This document shows, piece after piece, positions 16,270 to 24,907 of a stretch of DNA of 64,000 nt. The position numbers and the translations under genes are program-made. The notes beneath the pieces were generated by a model. It was given only the letters and a program-made list of their open reading frames with translations, did no database searches and was not told the origin of the DNA. Origin of the DNA: Oscillospiraceae bacterium (GTDB lineage: Bacteria; Bacillota; Clostridia; Oscillospirales; Ruminococcaceae); contig CP107211.1 in the NCBI GenBank assembly GCA_025757845.1, positions 1,674,001-1,738,000 on the forward strand. The letters run 5' to 3'. Every line of letters starts with the position of its first letter. Positions within the stretch are counted from its first letter, which is position 1.

Positions 16270-18123
16270 TCAGGAGCGGGCTGCCAGTTCTTCGGCCGTG
16301 TCATTTTCGGCTTCTGCCTTGGGAGCCGGGCTCTCAGAGGAAGCACTGCTGTGAGAGCTGCTCTCGGAGCTGCTGTGGGAGGAACTGGCGGCCGCACTGC
16401 TGCTGTGCGAGGTGCTGCCGCTCCCGGCTTCCGACGAGGAACCGCTGTGAGACGAGCTGCCACTGTGGGAGGAGCTGGTGCTCTCGGCCCCGTTGGAGCT
16501 GCTGACGGATTCCTTTTCCGACGAAGAAGAGGAAGAAGAACCGGATGTACTTCCGGAGGAAGCCCCGGAAGAAGTGCTGGAAGAACCAGACGAAGAAGAG
16601 CTGCTGCCCGAAGAGCCGGAGTTGCCGGAAGAACTGCTGGAAGAGCCCGAAGAAGCTGCCGGGGCACCGGGCACCGTGATCTCCAGCGTGTTGCTGGTGA
16701 CGGTGCTGCCGTTGTAGCTCACCACTGCGTAGACCTTGAAGGTAGTGCCCTGCATCTCAGCCGTAATGGGCACCGTCACGCTGGTCTGGCCTGCGGCAGA
16801 AGCAGCCTCCACACCGTTGGCATACCAGCGGATGGAATCTGCCTCCAGATACTTGCCGCTGATCTTCGCGTGGAAGGTGCAGCTGCCGCCCACTGCAGCC
16901 TTGCCGCTGCTGCTGATCTGCACCGAGGCGGCAGCAAACACGGCGGTCACATCCAGATTCTGCTTGAAGTTGGCATCCGTGCGGGTCTTGTTGGTCACGC
17001 CGTCGCTCCACTTGACGAACACATGGCCCGATGCCGGGACCGCCGTGACGCTGACCGACTGGCTTGCACCGACGCTGTAGGTCAGTGTGGTCTTGCCGTT
17101 GTCATTGCCGGCGCTCAGGGTACCGCCGCCGGTCTTATCCACGCGGTAAGAGACCTGATACTGGGTGGTGTCCTCCTGCACTTCGGAAGAAGAGGAGGTC
17201 ACCTCACTGCTGGACGAAGCCACAGCAGAACTGGGGTCGGGCACATATTCGGCGCGGCTGGGAATGTTGTTGGTGTCCGGGCGGCGGTCCTCGGTCTCGT
17301 AGGCATGGGTGCACAGGTAGTTCAGCAGCACCTTCAGGCCGGAGGTCTTGAGGTGGATGTCGCCGCTCTGGTAATAGTCGGCGTTGCCGTAGCCGGTGGA
17401 ATCCTTGAGGGCTTCGGCCGTGTTGAGGAACTTCAGGCCCATTTCCTCACACATGGACAGCAATGCCATATTGAAGTCGTCGATCCTAGTCTGGTCCATG
17501 TTGGGATAGTTGGAGTGGTTGGCAGGCACCGGCGGCACCGTGTTGACGATGATGTCGGTGTAGGGGTAGCTGGTCTGGATGGCCTGCACCAGCTGCTTGT
17601 AATTGCTGATGAAATCCTCCACGGCCATGCCGGTGTCGTTGGTGCCCAGCATGATGACCACGCGGCGGGGCTTCATCTTGGCCACAGCTTCCGCGATGGT
17701 GTAGCGGCTGCTGTCCTTTTTAAAGGTAACGATGCCCTCGTTCAGGGCAGCGCTTGTGCCAATGCCCTCCTTGGCGCAGAACTGCTGCAGGCTGATCAGG
17801 CCGTTGGCATACAGACGCACCGTGTTGGAATCGCCGATGAACAGCGTCTCACTCTGGTAGGCGTCACCCGCGTCCGCCGTCTCGGGGAGCAGTGCACTGG
17901 ACTGTTCGTTGATCTGGTAATGGTCGGCGATGTTTGCATCATCCGCAGGCTGCTCGGTGCCCGGCTGCTCCGAAGAGGCAGCCGGTTCCTTGCCACGGTG
18001 GATCAGGACAAGGGTGATGCCAATGGTCAACAGCGCCGCCAGTGCACACACAATGCACACCAGCACTGCCTGCTTCTGCATGGGCGTCAGCGACTGTTTT
18101 TCCGGTTGTGTATTCTGTCTCAT
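16270..18123 (-). CDS. Membrane-anchored SGNH hydrolase with InlB-type repeat and serine-rich tail
   Basis: 617 aa from ATG 18123. An N-terminal membrane anchor (about 20-42) is followed by an acidic linker. The SGNH/GDSL esterase domain (about 90-285) has the GDS block LFIGDSNTV, the GTND block VVIMLGTNDTG and the DxxH block SGDIHLK. Next come a Ser-rich linker, an InlB-type bacterial repeat ending FVKWSDGVTNKTRTDANF and an Ig-like domain. The last ~130 residues are almost pure Ser/Gly/Ala/Glu. It probably works outside the cell on acetyl groups of wall polymers or glycans. The tail looks like a flexible stalk without LPXTG. Confidence 0.8.
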   Translation of the reverse strand: MRQNTQPEKQSLTPMQKQAVLVCIVCALAALLTIGITLVLIHRGKEPAASSEQPGTEQPADDANIADHYQINEQSSALLPETADAGDAYQSETLFIGDSNTVRLYANGLISLQQFCAKEGIGTSAALNEGIVTFKKDSSRYTIAEAVAKMKPRRVVIMLGTNDTGMAVEDFISNYKQLVQAIQTSYPYTDIIVNTVPPVPANHSNYPNMDQTRIDDFNMALLSMCEEMGLKFLNTAEALKDSTGYGNADYYQSGDIHLKTSGLKVLLNYLCTHAYETEDRRPDTNNIPSRAEYVPDPSSAVASSSSEVTSSSSEVQEDTTQYQVSYRVDKTGGGTLSAGNDNGKTTLTYSVGASQSVSVTAVPASGHVFVKWSDGVTNKTRTDANFKQNLDVTAVFAAASVQISSSGKAAVGGSCTFHAKISGKYLEADSIRWYANGVEAASAAGQTSVTVPITAEMQGTTFKVYAVVSYNGSTVTSNTLEITVPGAPAASSGSSSSSSGNSGSSGSSSSSSGSSSTSSGASSGSTSGSSSSSSSEKESVSSSNGAESTSSSHSGSSSHSGSSSEAGSGSTSHSSSAAASSSHSSSESSSHSSASSESPAPKAEAENDTAEELAARS

Positions 18124-18157
18124 AGTTTTTTCACCATTCCCTTTATTGCGCGTTGTT

Positions 18158-18832
18158 TCAGGCACGCTGCTCCAGCAGCTGGTCGGCAAGGTCGGCGCAG
18201 CTCTCGGCCAGCAGCACCGGGTGGAAGGGCGCAAGCTCCTCGCGGCTGCCATAGCCGTACAGTGCACCGGCAGCGTCCAGACCGCAGTCTGCCGCGCCGC
18301 GCATGTCGTCGTTGCGGTCACCGACCATCAGCACCCGCTTGCCCTGCAGCATGGGCTGGCTGAGCACATAGTGCACCACGTCGGTCTTGGTGTCGCGGCT
18401 CTCGTCCATGGACGCGCCGCCGATGAAATCAAAGAAGGGTGCAAGACCCTTTTCTTCCAGGATCGGGGTGACCACCTCGGTGGGCTTGGAAGTAGCGGTG
18501 CACAGGATCAGCCCGGCGTCCTTCAGGCGCTGCAGCATTTCCGCTGCACCGGGGTACGCGGCGCATTCGTGGCTGCCCTTCACCGCGTAGCTTTCGCGGT
18601 AAAGGCGGGTGGCCTGCTCGATCTTGTCCAGCTCGGTGAAGTGCTCGCCGAAGCTCTTGCGCAGCGGCGGGCCCAGATAGCGGCGCAGGTTGACGCCGGT
18701 GACGTCCACGCCCATTTTCTGAAAGACCTCTTCCAATGTATGGAGAATGCCGGGAGCGGAATCAATCAGGGTCCCGTCCACGTCAAACAGGATGGCATCG
18801 TAATGCAGCAATTGCGGTTTCCTCACTTTCAT
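18158..18832 (-). CDS. HAD hydrolase, phosphoglycolate phosphatase-like
   Basis: 224 aa as drawn. Motif I ILFDVDGTLIDSAPG, cap region, motif II CTATSK, motif III GASMDESRDTKTDVV, motif IV VLMVGDRNDDMRGA. The pattern fits the PGP/5'-nucleotidase-like HAD-IA group; the substrate is unknown. The start is uncertain. ATG 18832 lies only about ten bases from the likely transcription start and has no ribosome site. TTG 18811, seven codons in, has GAGG nine bases upstream and would give MLHYDAILFD, a typical HAD beginning. The gene precedes the SGNH hydrolase by 34 bases. Confidence 0.85.
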   Translation of the reverse strand: MKVRKPQLLHYDAILFDVDGTLIDSAPGILHTLEEVFQKMGVDVTGVNLRRYLGPPLRKSFGEHFTELDKIEQATRLYRESYAVKGSHECAAYPGAAEMLQRLKDAGLILCTATSKPTEVVTPILEEKGLAPFFDFIGGASMDESRDTKTDVVHYVLSQPMLQGKRVLMVGDRNDDMRGAADCGLDAAGALYGYGSREELAPFHPVLLAESCADLADQLLEQRA

Positions 18833-18933
18833 GGTGATACAGTCTATAGTATAGCACAGATTGTGCGCCTCAGCAATTCCAACAAATGCATTTTCCGGTT
18901 TTTATGCAAACTTTCCGTGAAGAGACGGTAAAC

Positions 18934-18963
18934 AAAAATGCCCGCCCGGCACCCGGGCAGGCA
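18934..18963 (-). terminator. Terminator of the 107-aa gene
   Basis: Arms TGCCCGCCCGG (18939-18949) and CCGGGCAGGCA (18953-18963), with a T-run on the minus strand, right after the gene ending at 18971. Confidence 0.8.
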
Positions 18964-18970
18964 GAGGGCC

Positions 18971-19294
18971 TTACTGGTCAGCGGAACAGCCGCTGCCGGA
19001 AGGCGGATAGTAGAGGTTGTTGGAGATGAACTCCAGCTTATCCTTGAGCACGAGCTCCAGGTTGGCCACGGCGTGCACCATGTTGGTTGCCGAGTCGTTG
19101 ACCTCCAGCAGCTTGCACAGGTCCAGCCCATCCAGGCCCATGGCCACCTTCATCTTCTGGCTTTCGGCGCACAGGATGTGGCTGAGGGCCGTTTCCTGCA
19201 GGGCGATGCTCTCCATCAGATCGATCACAGCCTGGTCCAGCGTGACCTTGGGCATCTCCGGGCACTGGGAGCGGGTACAGGTTTCAGCAGACAT
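18971..19294 (-). CDS. Conserved small protein, function unknown
   Basis: 107 aa from ATG 19294 (AAAGGATGG upstream). The middle reads LMESIALQETALSHILCAES, a pattern I associate loosely with Firmicutes proteins linked to exosporium or coat (SIALEE..LSHI..AE). The rest is helical; Cys lie near both ends (C6, C11, C104). The assignment is weak and no function is claimed. It has its own terminator and lies downstream of yerC. Confidence 0.6.
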   Translation of the reverse strand: MSAETCTRSQCPEMPKVTLDQAVIDLMESIALQETALSHILCAESQKMKVAMGLDGLDLCKLLEVNDSATNMVHAVANLELVLKDKLEFISNNLYYPPSGSGCSADQ

Positions 19295-19360
19295 AGAATA
19301 CCATCCTTTCCGGTCAAGAGGGTTTGCACGCCCCATCCTATGCCCTGCCGTGTGGCGGCG

Positions 19361-19663
19361 TTACTGCTGCTTTTCGCGCACCTTTTCAATGGTCTGCCGG
19401 TAGCCGCCGGTGCCGTACTGGATGCAGCGGTTGATGCGGCTGATGGTGGCAGTGCTGATCTCCACCGTTTTTACGATCTGCTCGTAGGTGCTGCCGTCCA
19501 GCAGCAGCTTTGCTGCCTCCAGACGCTGCGCCATGTCCGAGATCTCCTTGACGGTACACAGATCCTCGAAGAAATCGTAGCATTCTTCCCGCGTTTCCAG
19601 GCTGAGGATCGCGTCGAACAGCGCGTCGATGGTTTCATTTCTTCTGGGATTTTTCTCGGCCAT
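19361..19663 (-). CDS. YerC/YecD-family TrpR-related regulator
   Basis: 100 aa from ATG 19663, preceded by AGAAGGAGAAC. A TrpR-like all-helical fold with an HTH at about 57-80: DGSTYEQIVKTVEISTATIS followed by INRCIQYG. The N-terminus DALFDAILSLETREECYDFF is typical for YerC. YerC proteins are presumed DNA-binding regulators in Firmicutes, without a settled regulon. It is divergent from the T-box/CstA unit, so it might act on the shared intergenic region; that is inference. Confidence 0.85.
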   Translation of the reverse strand: MAEKNPRRNETIDALFDAILSLETREECYDFFEDLCTVKEISDMAQRLEAAKLLLDGSTYEQIVKTVEISTATISRINRCIQYGTGGYRQTIEKVREKQQ

Positions 19664-19711
19664 AACAGTTCTCCTTCTTCTGATCACATCGGGTCGGTTC
19701 ATCGTGTTATT

Positions 19712-19740
19712 ACTTTAGCACTTCAAAGTGTGAAAGTCAA
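19712..19740 (-). promoter_or_regulatory. yerC promoter
   Basis: Minus strand TTGACT (19735-19740), 17-base spacer, TAAAGT (19712-19717), 49 bases from the start codon. Confidence 0.65.
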
Positions 19741-19790
19741 GCATTCTGCGTGAACTCTTTTCAGGAAATGCACTGTTCAATTTAGCTCTT

Positions 19791-19802
19791 TTCACATGTG
19801 AA
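19791..19802. promoter_or_regulatory. 12-bp palindrome between yerC and the T-box promoter
   Basis: TTCACATGTGAA, perfectly symmetric and flanked by T/A runs, between the two divergent promoters. Candidate operator; the binding protein is unknown. Confidence 0.35.
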
Positions 19803-19874
19803 TAAAAATCACCTAAAATTTTCTTAGAACTTCTTTGCCGAATTGGCGCATCCTCCGAACTTCCCGGAACTATA

Positions 19875-19903
19875 TTGACAAATTATGAATTCTGCCCTAA
19901 AGT
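19875..19903 (+). promoter_or_regulatory. Promoter of the T-box leader / cstA
   Basis: TTGACA (19875-19880), 17 bases, TAAAGT (19898-19903). Transcription would start near 19910, giving a leader of about 430 bases. Confidence 0.7.
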
Positions 19904-19909
19904 AGGAGC

Positions 19910-20255
19910 AATCATTCGGCAAATGCGACGAACAGGACATGATCATTTGCAGCACCCTCTTTCAGCGAGCCGCCCTTTTTGATGCAACGGCGGCAGTCAG
20001 GAGCAAATGACCCTCCCCTGCAAGCAGCGTGTGTGAACGGGACCTTGACCGTCCTGAGTAATGCAACGCCGTCCAGCCCCCGTTACCGGGCAGCATGGCA
20101 GATGCGCCATGCGTGGGAGTGGCTGTCCACCGACAGCAAGCGAAGTGGTACCGCGGAGCAGAATCATCCACAATGTGCAGTGGATGTGTGAGCCTTCGTC
20201 TTCGGGAACGATCTTCCGCCCAAGGAAGATCTTCCGAATGGACGAGGGCTTTTTT
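19910..20255 (+). promoter_or_regulatory. T-box riboswitch leader
   Basis: The T-box core TGGTACCGCG is at 20146-20155. Antiterminator pairing is visible between CGAAG (20141-20145) and CTTCG (20194-20198). The competing terminator has arms GCCTTCGTC (20192-20200) and GACGAGGGC (20241-20249) with an inner GATCTTCC/GGAAGATC helix, followed by T6 (20250-20255). Stem III is GCTGTC/GACAGC (20122-20137). The base of Stem I can be drawn as CAGGAC (19933-19938) with GTCCTG (20051-20056), next to K-turn-like GACGA and TGAGTAA. The specifier probably lies just before GTCCTG (about 20040-20050), but I cannot fix the codon; CTT or TTG (both Leu) are in plausible register. Uncharged tRNA should switch on the downstream transporter. 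Confidence 0.9.
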
Positions 20256-20340
20256 ACACCCTGCGGCCCTGCTTCGTCTGCCGGACGGCGCTGTGCACCT
20301 GGCCGGTTTGCCGCGTGAAAAAAGGAAAGAGGTAAAAACA

Positions 20341-22068
20341 ATGAATACGCTGGTCATCGTATTGATCGCCGCCGTGTGTCTGTTCGGTGCTTACGCACTC
20401 TACGGCCGCTGGCTGGCAAACAAGTGGGGCATCGACCCCACCGCCAAGACCCCGGCTGTTGTCCATGAGGATGGCCGGGACTATGTTCCCACCGACGGTT
20501 GGACGGTGTTCGCCCACCAGTTCAGCTCCATTGCCGGTGCAGGCCCTGTCACCGGTGCCATCCAGGCTGCCGCTTTCGGCTGGCTGCCCGTTCTGCTGTG
20601 GGTCCTGCTGGGCGGCATCTTCTTCGGTGCCGTCACCGACTTCGGCGCTCTGTACGCTTCCGTCAAGAATGACGGCAAGAGCATGGGCATGCTGATCGAG
20701 AAGTATATCGGCAAGACCGGCCGCAAGCTGTTCCTGCTGTTCTGCTGGCTGTTCTGCGGCATCGTCATCGCTGCCTTCGCAGACATGGTCGCAGGCACCT
20801 TCAACGCCTACGGCACCGACGGTGCTCTGGTGGAAGCTGCTCAGACCAACGGCGCTGCCGGCATGGTCTCCATCATGTTCATGGTGTTCGCAGTGGTCTT
20901 TGGCCTGCTGCAGAACAAGTTCCACTTCACCGGCTGGAAAGAAAACGTCATCAGCATCGTGTTCATCGTGCTGTCCTTCGTGGTTGGCGCAAACGCTCCT
21001 GTCATCCTGGGCAAGGCTGCCTGGAGCTACATCACCTTTGTGTACATCTTCTTCGCTGCCGTGCTGCCCATGTGGCTGCTGAAGCAGCCCCGTGACCACA
21101 TGACCACCTTCATGTTCGTGGCTATGATCGTAGGTGCCGTTCTGGGCCTGATTGTCAACCACCCCGTCATGAACCTGCCGGTGTTCACCGGCTTCAACAA
21201 CGCAAAGCTGGGCACCATGTTCCCCATCCTGTTCGTTACCGTGGCCTGCGGTGCCGTTTCCGGCTTCCACAGCCTGGTTTCTTCCGGCACTTCCTCCAAG
21301 ACTGTTTCCAATGAAAAGGATATGCTGAAGGTCGGTTACGGTGCCATGATCCTGGAGAGCCTGCTGGCTGTCATCGCCCTGTGCGTGGCAGGCGCAGCCG
21401 CTGCCGCCGACGGCACCCCTGCCGACGGCACCCCCTTCCAGATCTTCAGCCGTGGCGTGGCCAGCTTCTTTGTGGGCTTTGGCCTGGACCAGCACTTTGC
21501 TTCCGTGTTCATGACCATGTGCGTTTCCGCTCTGGCCCTGACCAGCCTGGACGCTGTGGCCCGTATCGGCCGTATGAGCTTCCAGGAGCTGTTCAGTGTG
21601 GATGACATGGAGCACGCTGAGGGCTGGCGCAAGCTGCTGTGCAACGTGTACTTCTCCACCATCATCACTCTGGTGTTCGGTTTCATCCTGACCAAGATCG
21701 GCTACGCCAACATCTGGCCGCTGTTCGGTTCCGCCAACCAGCTGCTGAGCGCTCTGGTGCTGGCTACCCTGTGCGTGTTCCTGAAGGTCACCGGCCGCAA
21801 CAACAAGATGATCTTCCCCCCGCTGATCATCATGCTGTGTGTCACCTTCACCGCTCTGGTGCAGCGCCTGATCGCTATGGTCAAGGCCATCAGCACCGCC
21901 GCTTCTGTGACCATCCCCGCTGGCGAGACCACCTGGGGCGCTGTGTTCATCGCAAACGGCCTGCAGCTGATCCTGGCTGTCCTGCTGATCGTTCTGGGCC
22001 TGAACATCGTGGTCCACTCCTTCAAGGCTTACCAGAAGGCTGAACAGAACAGCGAAGTCAAGGCCTGA
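20341..22068 (+). CDS. cstA: CstA-family transporter (carbon starvation protein A)
   Basis: 575 aa with about 15 hydrophobic helices. Diagnostic CstA stretches: FAHQFSSIAGAGPVTGAIQA (about 60-80), then GALYASVKNDGKSMG, ACGAVSGFHSLVSSGTSSKT, and ANQLLSALVLATL near the end. CstA proteins import peptides and/or pyruvate in enterobacteria. Control by a T-box (amino-acid starvation) here argues for peptide or amino-acid supply. ATG 20341 has GAAAGAGG upstream. It is shorter than E. coli CstA and matches the compact Firmicutes form. Codon use is highly biased, suggesting strong expression. Confidence 0.92.
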   Translation: MNTLVIVLIAAVCLFGAYALYGRWLANKWGIDPTAKTPAVVHEDGRDYVPTDGWTVFAHQFSSIAGAGPVTGAIQAAAFGWLPVLLWVLLGGIFFGAVTDFGALYASVKNDGKSMGMLIEKYIGKTGRKLFLLFCWLFCGIVIAAFADMVAGTFNAYGTDGALVEAAQTNGAAGMVSIMFMVFAVVFGLLQNKFHFTGWKENVISIVFIVLSFVVGANAPVILGKAAWSYITFVYIFFAAVLPMWLLKQPRDHMTTFMFVAMIVGAVLGLIVNHPVMNLPVFTGFNNAKLGTMFPILFVTVACGAVSGFHSLVSSGTSSKTVSNEKDMLKVGYGAMILESLLAVIALCVAGAAAAADGTPADGTPFQIFSRGVASFFVGFGLDQHFASVFMTMCVSALALTSLDAVARIGRMSFQELFSVDDMEHAEGWRKLLCNVYFSTIITLVFGFILTKIGYANIWPLFGSANQLLSALVLATLCVFLKVTGRNNKMIFPPLIIMLCVTFTALVQRLIAMVKAISTAASVTIPAGETTWGAVFIANGLQLILAVLLIVLGLNIVVHSFKAYQKAEQNSEVKA

Positions 22069-22103
22069 TCTCTCAGATCGGCGCATCGCTTAACAGAATA
22101 GGC

Positions 22104-22147
22104 AAAATGCCGCTGACGGAAGAAAAGCCGTCAGCGGCATTTTTGTT
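22104..22147 (+). terminator. cstA terminator
   Basis: Arms AAATGCCGCTGACGG and CCGTCAGCGGCATTT around AAGAAAAG, then TTTTG. It can also serve the opposing hydrolase gene ending at 22165. Confidence 0.9.
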
Positions 22148-22164
22148 TGCAGTCGTTTTAAAAA

Positions 22165-22857
22165 TCAAAGGTTTGCTTCTTCCCACGTTTGCACAGCAGC
22201 CATCTGCACCGAGGTGTGGAACCAGTGTTCCCCGCCCTGCAGGATGGTCAGATGTGCCCCGCTCTGCTGGCGGAACCGCTCGATCACAGCACGGGAGGTC
22301 AAGGCATCTTTGTCCCCATAGAGCACCTGCGTGCGGCCATGCCAGTTCAGCGGATGTTCCCGCACCCAGCACAGATACGGCCACGAAAGCGTCTCGCCCA
22401 TCTCCGTGTGGATCTCCCCTGCCGCCTTCAGTTGTTCCTCGGTGACATGGGCGCCCTGCATCATGCTCAGGATGAGGGTTTCCATATCCACCACCGGGGC
22501 CACGAGCAGGGCCTTTTCCGGCTTTTCTGCCCGCAATGCCTGCATCGCCAGCCATGCCCCGATGCTGACCCCATAGAGCCGGATATGCGGCCAGACCGGC
22601 TGCATCCGGGCATAGACTGCCTGAATTTCCGGCACCACCGCCCACGGCAGCAGCTGTTCCGGGCGGTCCCTGCGCGCTCCGTGTTCGGGCAGGTCGATGG
22701 CCAGCACCTGCCAGCCTGCTGCGCAGGCGGTGTTTGCAAAGCGCTCAGCCTCTTCCTTGCAGCCGTTTTTCCCGTGGACATAAAGATACACCTTGCGGCT
22801 GCGCTTGCCGTACAGGATGGCCGGAACGCCCGCAAGGGTAAGATTTTGTTTTTTCAT
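22165..22857 (-). CDS. Alpha/beta hydrolase
   Basis: 230 aa. Oxyanion/first strand VYLYVHGKNGCKEEAERFAN, the acidic-strand region VLAIDLPEHGARRD, nucleophile elbow LYGVSIGAWLAM (Ser about 98), late Asp in LYGDKDALTS and His in QGGEHWFH. The order and distances fit a complete Ser-Asp-His triad. No signal peptide, so it is cytosolic; the substrate is unknown. It stands alone between two terminators. Confidence 0.85.
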   Translation of the reverse strand: MKKQNLTLAGVPAILYGKRSRKVYLYVHGKNGCKEEAERFANTACAAGWQVLAIDLPEHGARRDRPEQLLPWAVVPEIQAVYARMQPVWPHIRLYGVSIGAWLAMQALRAEKPEKALLVAPVVDMETLILSMMQGAHVTEEQLKAAGEIHTEMGETLSWPYLCWVREHPLNWHGRTQVLYGDKDALTSRAVIERFRQQSGAHLTILQGGEHWFHTSVQMAAVQTWEEANL

Positions 22858-22945
22858 AGAGAGAGTTCTCCTTCGTCATAACCCCGGCACAAAAATGCCT
22901 GAGAGGGTTCTTTTCTCCATGATAGCACATCTGCCGCACAAACAC

Positions 22946-22989
22946 AAACAAAAAGGAGCCGCAGCACCCATAACAGGTACTGCGGCTCC
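22946..22989 (-). terminator. rpsB-tsf terminator
   Basis: Arms GGAGCCGCAG (22955-22964) and CTGCGGCTCC (22980-22989), T-run on the minus strand at 22946-22954. Confidence 0.9.
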
Positions 22990-23013
22990 CGTTTTCAGCG
23001 TCGGAAGCTAAAA

Positions 23014-23934
23014 TTACTTCACCATGCTTGCAACTTCAGCAGCGAAATCGTCAGCACGCTTCTCCAGGCCTTCGCCCTTCTGGAAGCGGGCAAACTTGAC
23101 GATCTTGATGTCGCCGCCCAGGTCCTTTGCGACCTTTGCGGTGTACTGAGCAACCGTCAGGTCGCCGTCCTTGACGAACTCCTGATCGACCAGGCAGTTC
23201 TCCTTGAAGAACTTCTTGATCTTGCCCTCGATCATCTTCTGCTTCACAGCCTCAGGCTTGTTGGCGGTCTTGGGATCGCCAGCCATCTGGACCAGCATGA
23301 TTTCCTTCTCCTTGGCCACGACCTCGGCGGGGACAGATGCCTCGTCCACATAGCCGGGGTTGGCAGCTGCGACCTGCATTGCGATGTCCTTGCCGTAAGC
23401 AACGAACTCGTCCTTGGCCTCGATGCCGTTGGTGGTCTCGAAGTTGACCAGGATGCCGTGGGTGCCGCCGCCGTGGACGTATGCAGAGCAGACGCCCTCG
23501 TAACGGACGAAACGGCGGACCTTGATGTTCTCCTTGATGACCAGGATCAGCTCCTTCAGAGCCTGATCGACAGTCTCATCGCCCATCTTGCAGTTCATCA
23601 GGGCCTCAACGTCAGCAGGGTTCTGCTCCATGATGACCTTGGTGGTGTCCTTGACGAACTTGACGAACTTGTCGTTCTTGGCAACGAAGTCGGTCTCAGC
23701 GTTGACCTCGATGACAACACCGACCTTGCACTCGGGGCAGTAATCAGCGTAGACCATGCCCTCAGCAGCAATACGGCCAGCCTTCTTGGCAGCGGTAGCC
23801 AGACCACGCTCGCGCAGGATCTCGATTGCCTTCTCAAAGTTGCCGTCAGCCTCGGTCAGAGCCTTCTTGCACTCCATCATGCCGCAGTCGGTCTGCTTGC
23901 GCAGTTCCATAACGTCCTTTGCAGAAATAGCCAT
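23014..23934 (-). CDS. tsf: Elongation factor Ts
   Basis: 306 aa. N-terminal UBA-like helix bundle with VMELRKQTDCGMMECKKALT, then the conserved core NAETDFVAKNDKF (about 80-92) that contacts EF-Tu, and both dimerisation subdomains. It recycles EF-Tu-GDP. It is co-transcribed with rpsB (49-base gap), the usual order. Confidence 0.98.
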   Translation of the reverse strand: MAISAKDVMELRKQTDCGMMECKKALTEADGNFEKAIEILRERGLATAAKKAGRIAAEGMVYADYCPECKVGVVIEVNAETDFVAKNDKFVKFVKDTTKVIMEQNPADVEALMNCKMGDETVDQALKELILVIKENIKVRRFVRYEGVCSAYVHGGGTHGILVNFETTNGIEAKDEFVAYGKDIAMQVAAANPGYVDEASVPAEVVAKEKEIMLVQMAGDPKTANKPEAVKQKMIEGKIKKFFKENCLVDQEFVKDGDLTVAQYTAKVAKDLGGDIKIVKFARFQKGEGLEKRADDFAAEVASMVK

Positions 23935-23983
23935 TTTTGTTATTCTCCCTTACACGTTATTTGTTTGGTTGTGAGATGGGAAA

Positions 23984-24706
23984 TCAGGCGTTTGCTGCAT
24001 CCTCAGCGGGAGCGGCCTCCTGGTTGCCCTGCTTGCCTTCCAGCACAGCATCAGCCATAGCGCCAGCGATCAGCTTGACAGCGCGGATTGCGTCGTCGTT
24101 GCCGGGGATCACGTAGTCGATCTCGTCGGGGTTGCAGTTGGTATCAACGATAGCCACGATGGGGATGTTCAGCTTGCGGGCCTCAGCAACAGCGATGCGC
24201 TCCTTGTGAGGATCGACGATGAACATAGCCTTCGGCAGGGTCTTCATGTTCTTGACGCCGCCCAGGTACTTGTCCAGCTTCTCCATCTCCAGCTCCAGCT
24301 TAGCCACTTCCTTCTTGGGCAGCAGCTCGAAGGTGCCGTTCTCCTTCATCTTAGCCAGCTGATCCATGCGGTCGATGCGCTTACGGATGGTGCGGAAGTT
24401 GGTCAGCATACCGCCCAGCCAGCGAGCGTTGACATAGTGCATGCCGCAGCGCAGAGCCTCGTCACGGATGGACTCCTGAGCCTGCTTCTTGGTGCCGACG
24501 AACAGGATATCGCCGCCCTCAGCTGCAACTTCCTTCACATAGTTGTAAGCCTCGTCCAGCTTCTTCACGGTCTTCTGCAGATCGATGATGTAGATGCCGT
24601 TGCGCTCGGTGAAGATGTACTTCTTCATCTTGGGGTTCCAGCGGCGGGTCTGGTGACCGAAGTGCACACCTGCCTCGAGAAGCTGCTTCATAGAAACGAC
24701 TGCCAT
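23984..24706 (-). CDS. rpsB: 30S ribosomal protein S2
   Basis: 240 aa from ATG 24706 (TGGAGGTATTTT upstream). Signature [19 protein letters not shown] at the N-terminus and [20 protein letters not shown] near residue 190. It is the first gene of the rpsB-tsf operon, with a ~130-base leader and its own promoter. Confidence 0.98.
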   Translation of the reverse strand: MAVVSMKQLLEAGVHFGHQTRRWNPKMKKYIFTERNGIYIIDLQKTVKKLDEAYNYVKEVAAEGGDILFVGTKKQAQESIRDEALRCGMHYVNARWLGGMLTNFRTIRKRIDRMDQLAKMKENGTFELLPKKEVAKLELEMEKLDKYLGGVKNMKTLPKAMFIVDPHKERIAVAEARKLNIPIVAIVDTNCNPDEIDYVIPGNDDAIRAVKLIAGAMADAVLEGKQGNQEAAPAEDAANA

Positions 24707-24835
24707 AGTAAAATACCTCCAGATATTTGTTTTGCCTCCGCACACCGTGATCCGGCACCGTATCGGACGGCTCCGGACTGCCCTCCACCCAAAAGGGCAC
24801 AAAAGGGCATAGTGATGCGTGTGTAATGCCTTGTT

Positions 24836-24864
24836 ATCATAGCACAAAAAGTGCACGGTTGCAA
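24836..24864 (-). promoter_or_regulatory. rpsB promoter
   Basis: Minus strand TTGCAA (24859-24864), 17 bases, TATGAT (24836-24841). The leader of about 125 bases downstream is GC-rich and may fold, as expected for ribosomal protein autocontrol. Confidence 0.65.
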
Positions 24865-24907
24865 GAGTTTTTCTCTGTTTTGTCCAAAAAAGTTTCCGGA
24901 TTTTTGC

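Noticed and set aside
20254-22086. 610-codon minus-strand frame opposite cstA
   Set aside because: Shadow of a highly codon-biased membrane protein gene, rich in His/Gln/Asp.
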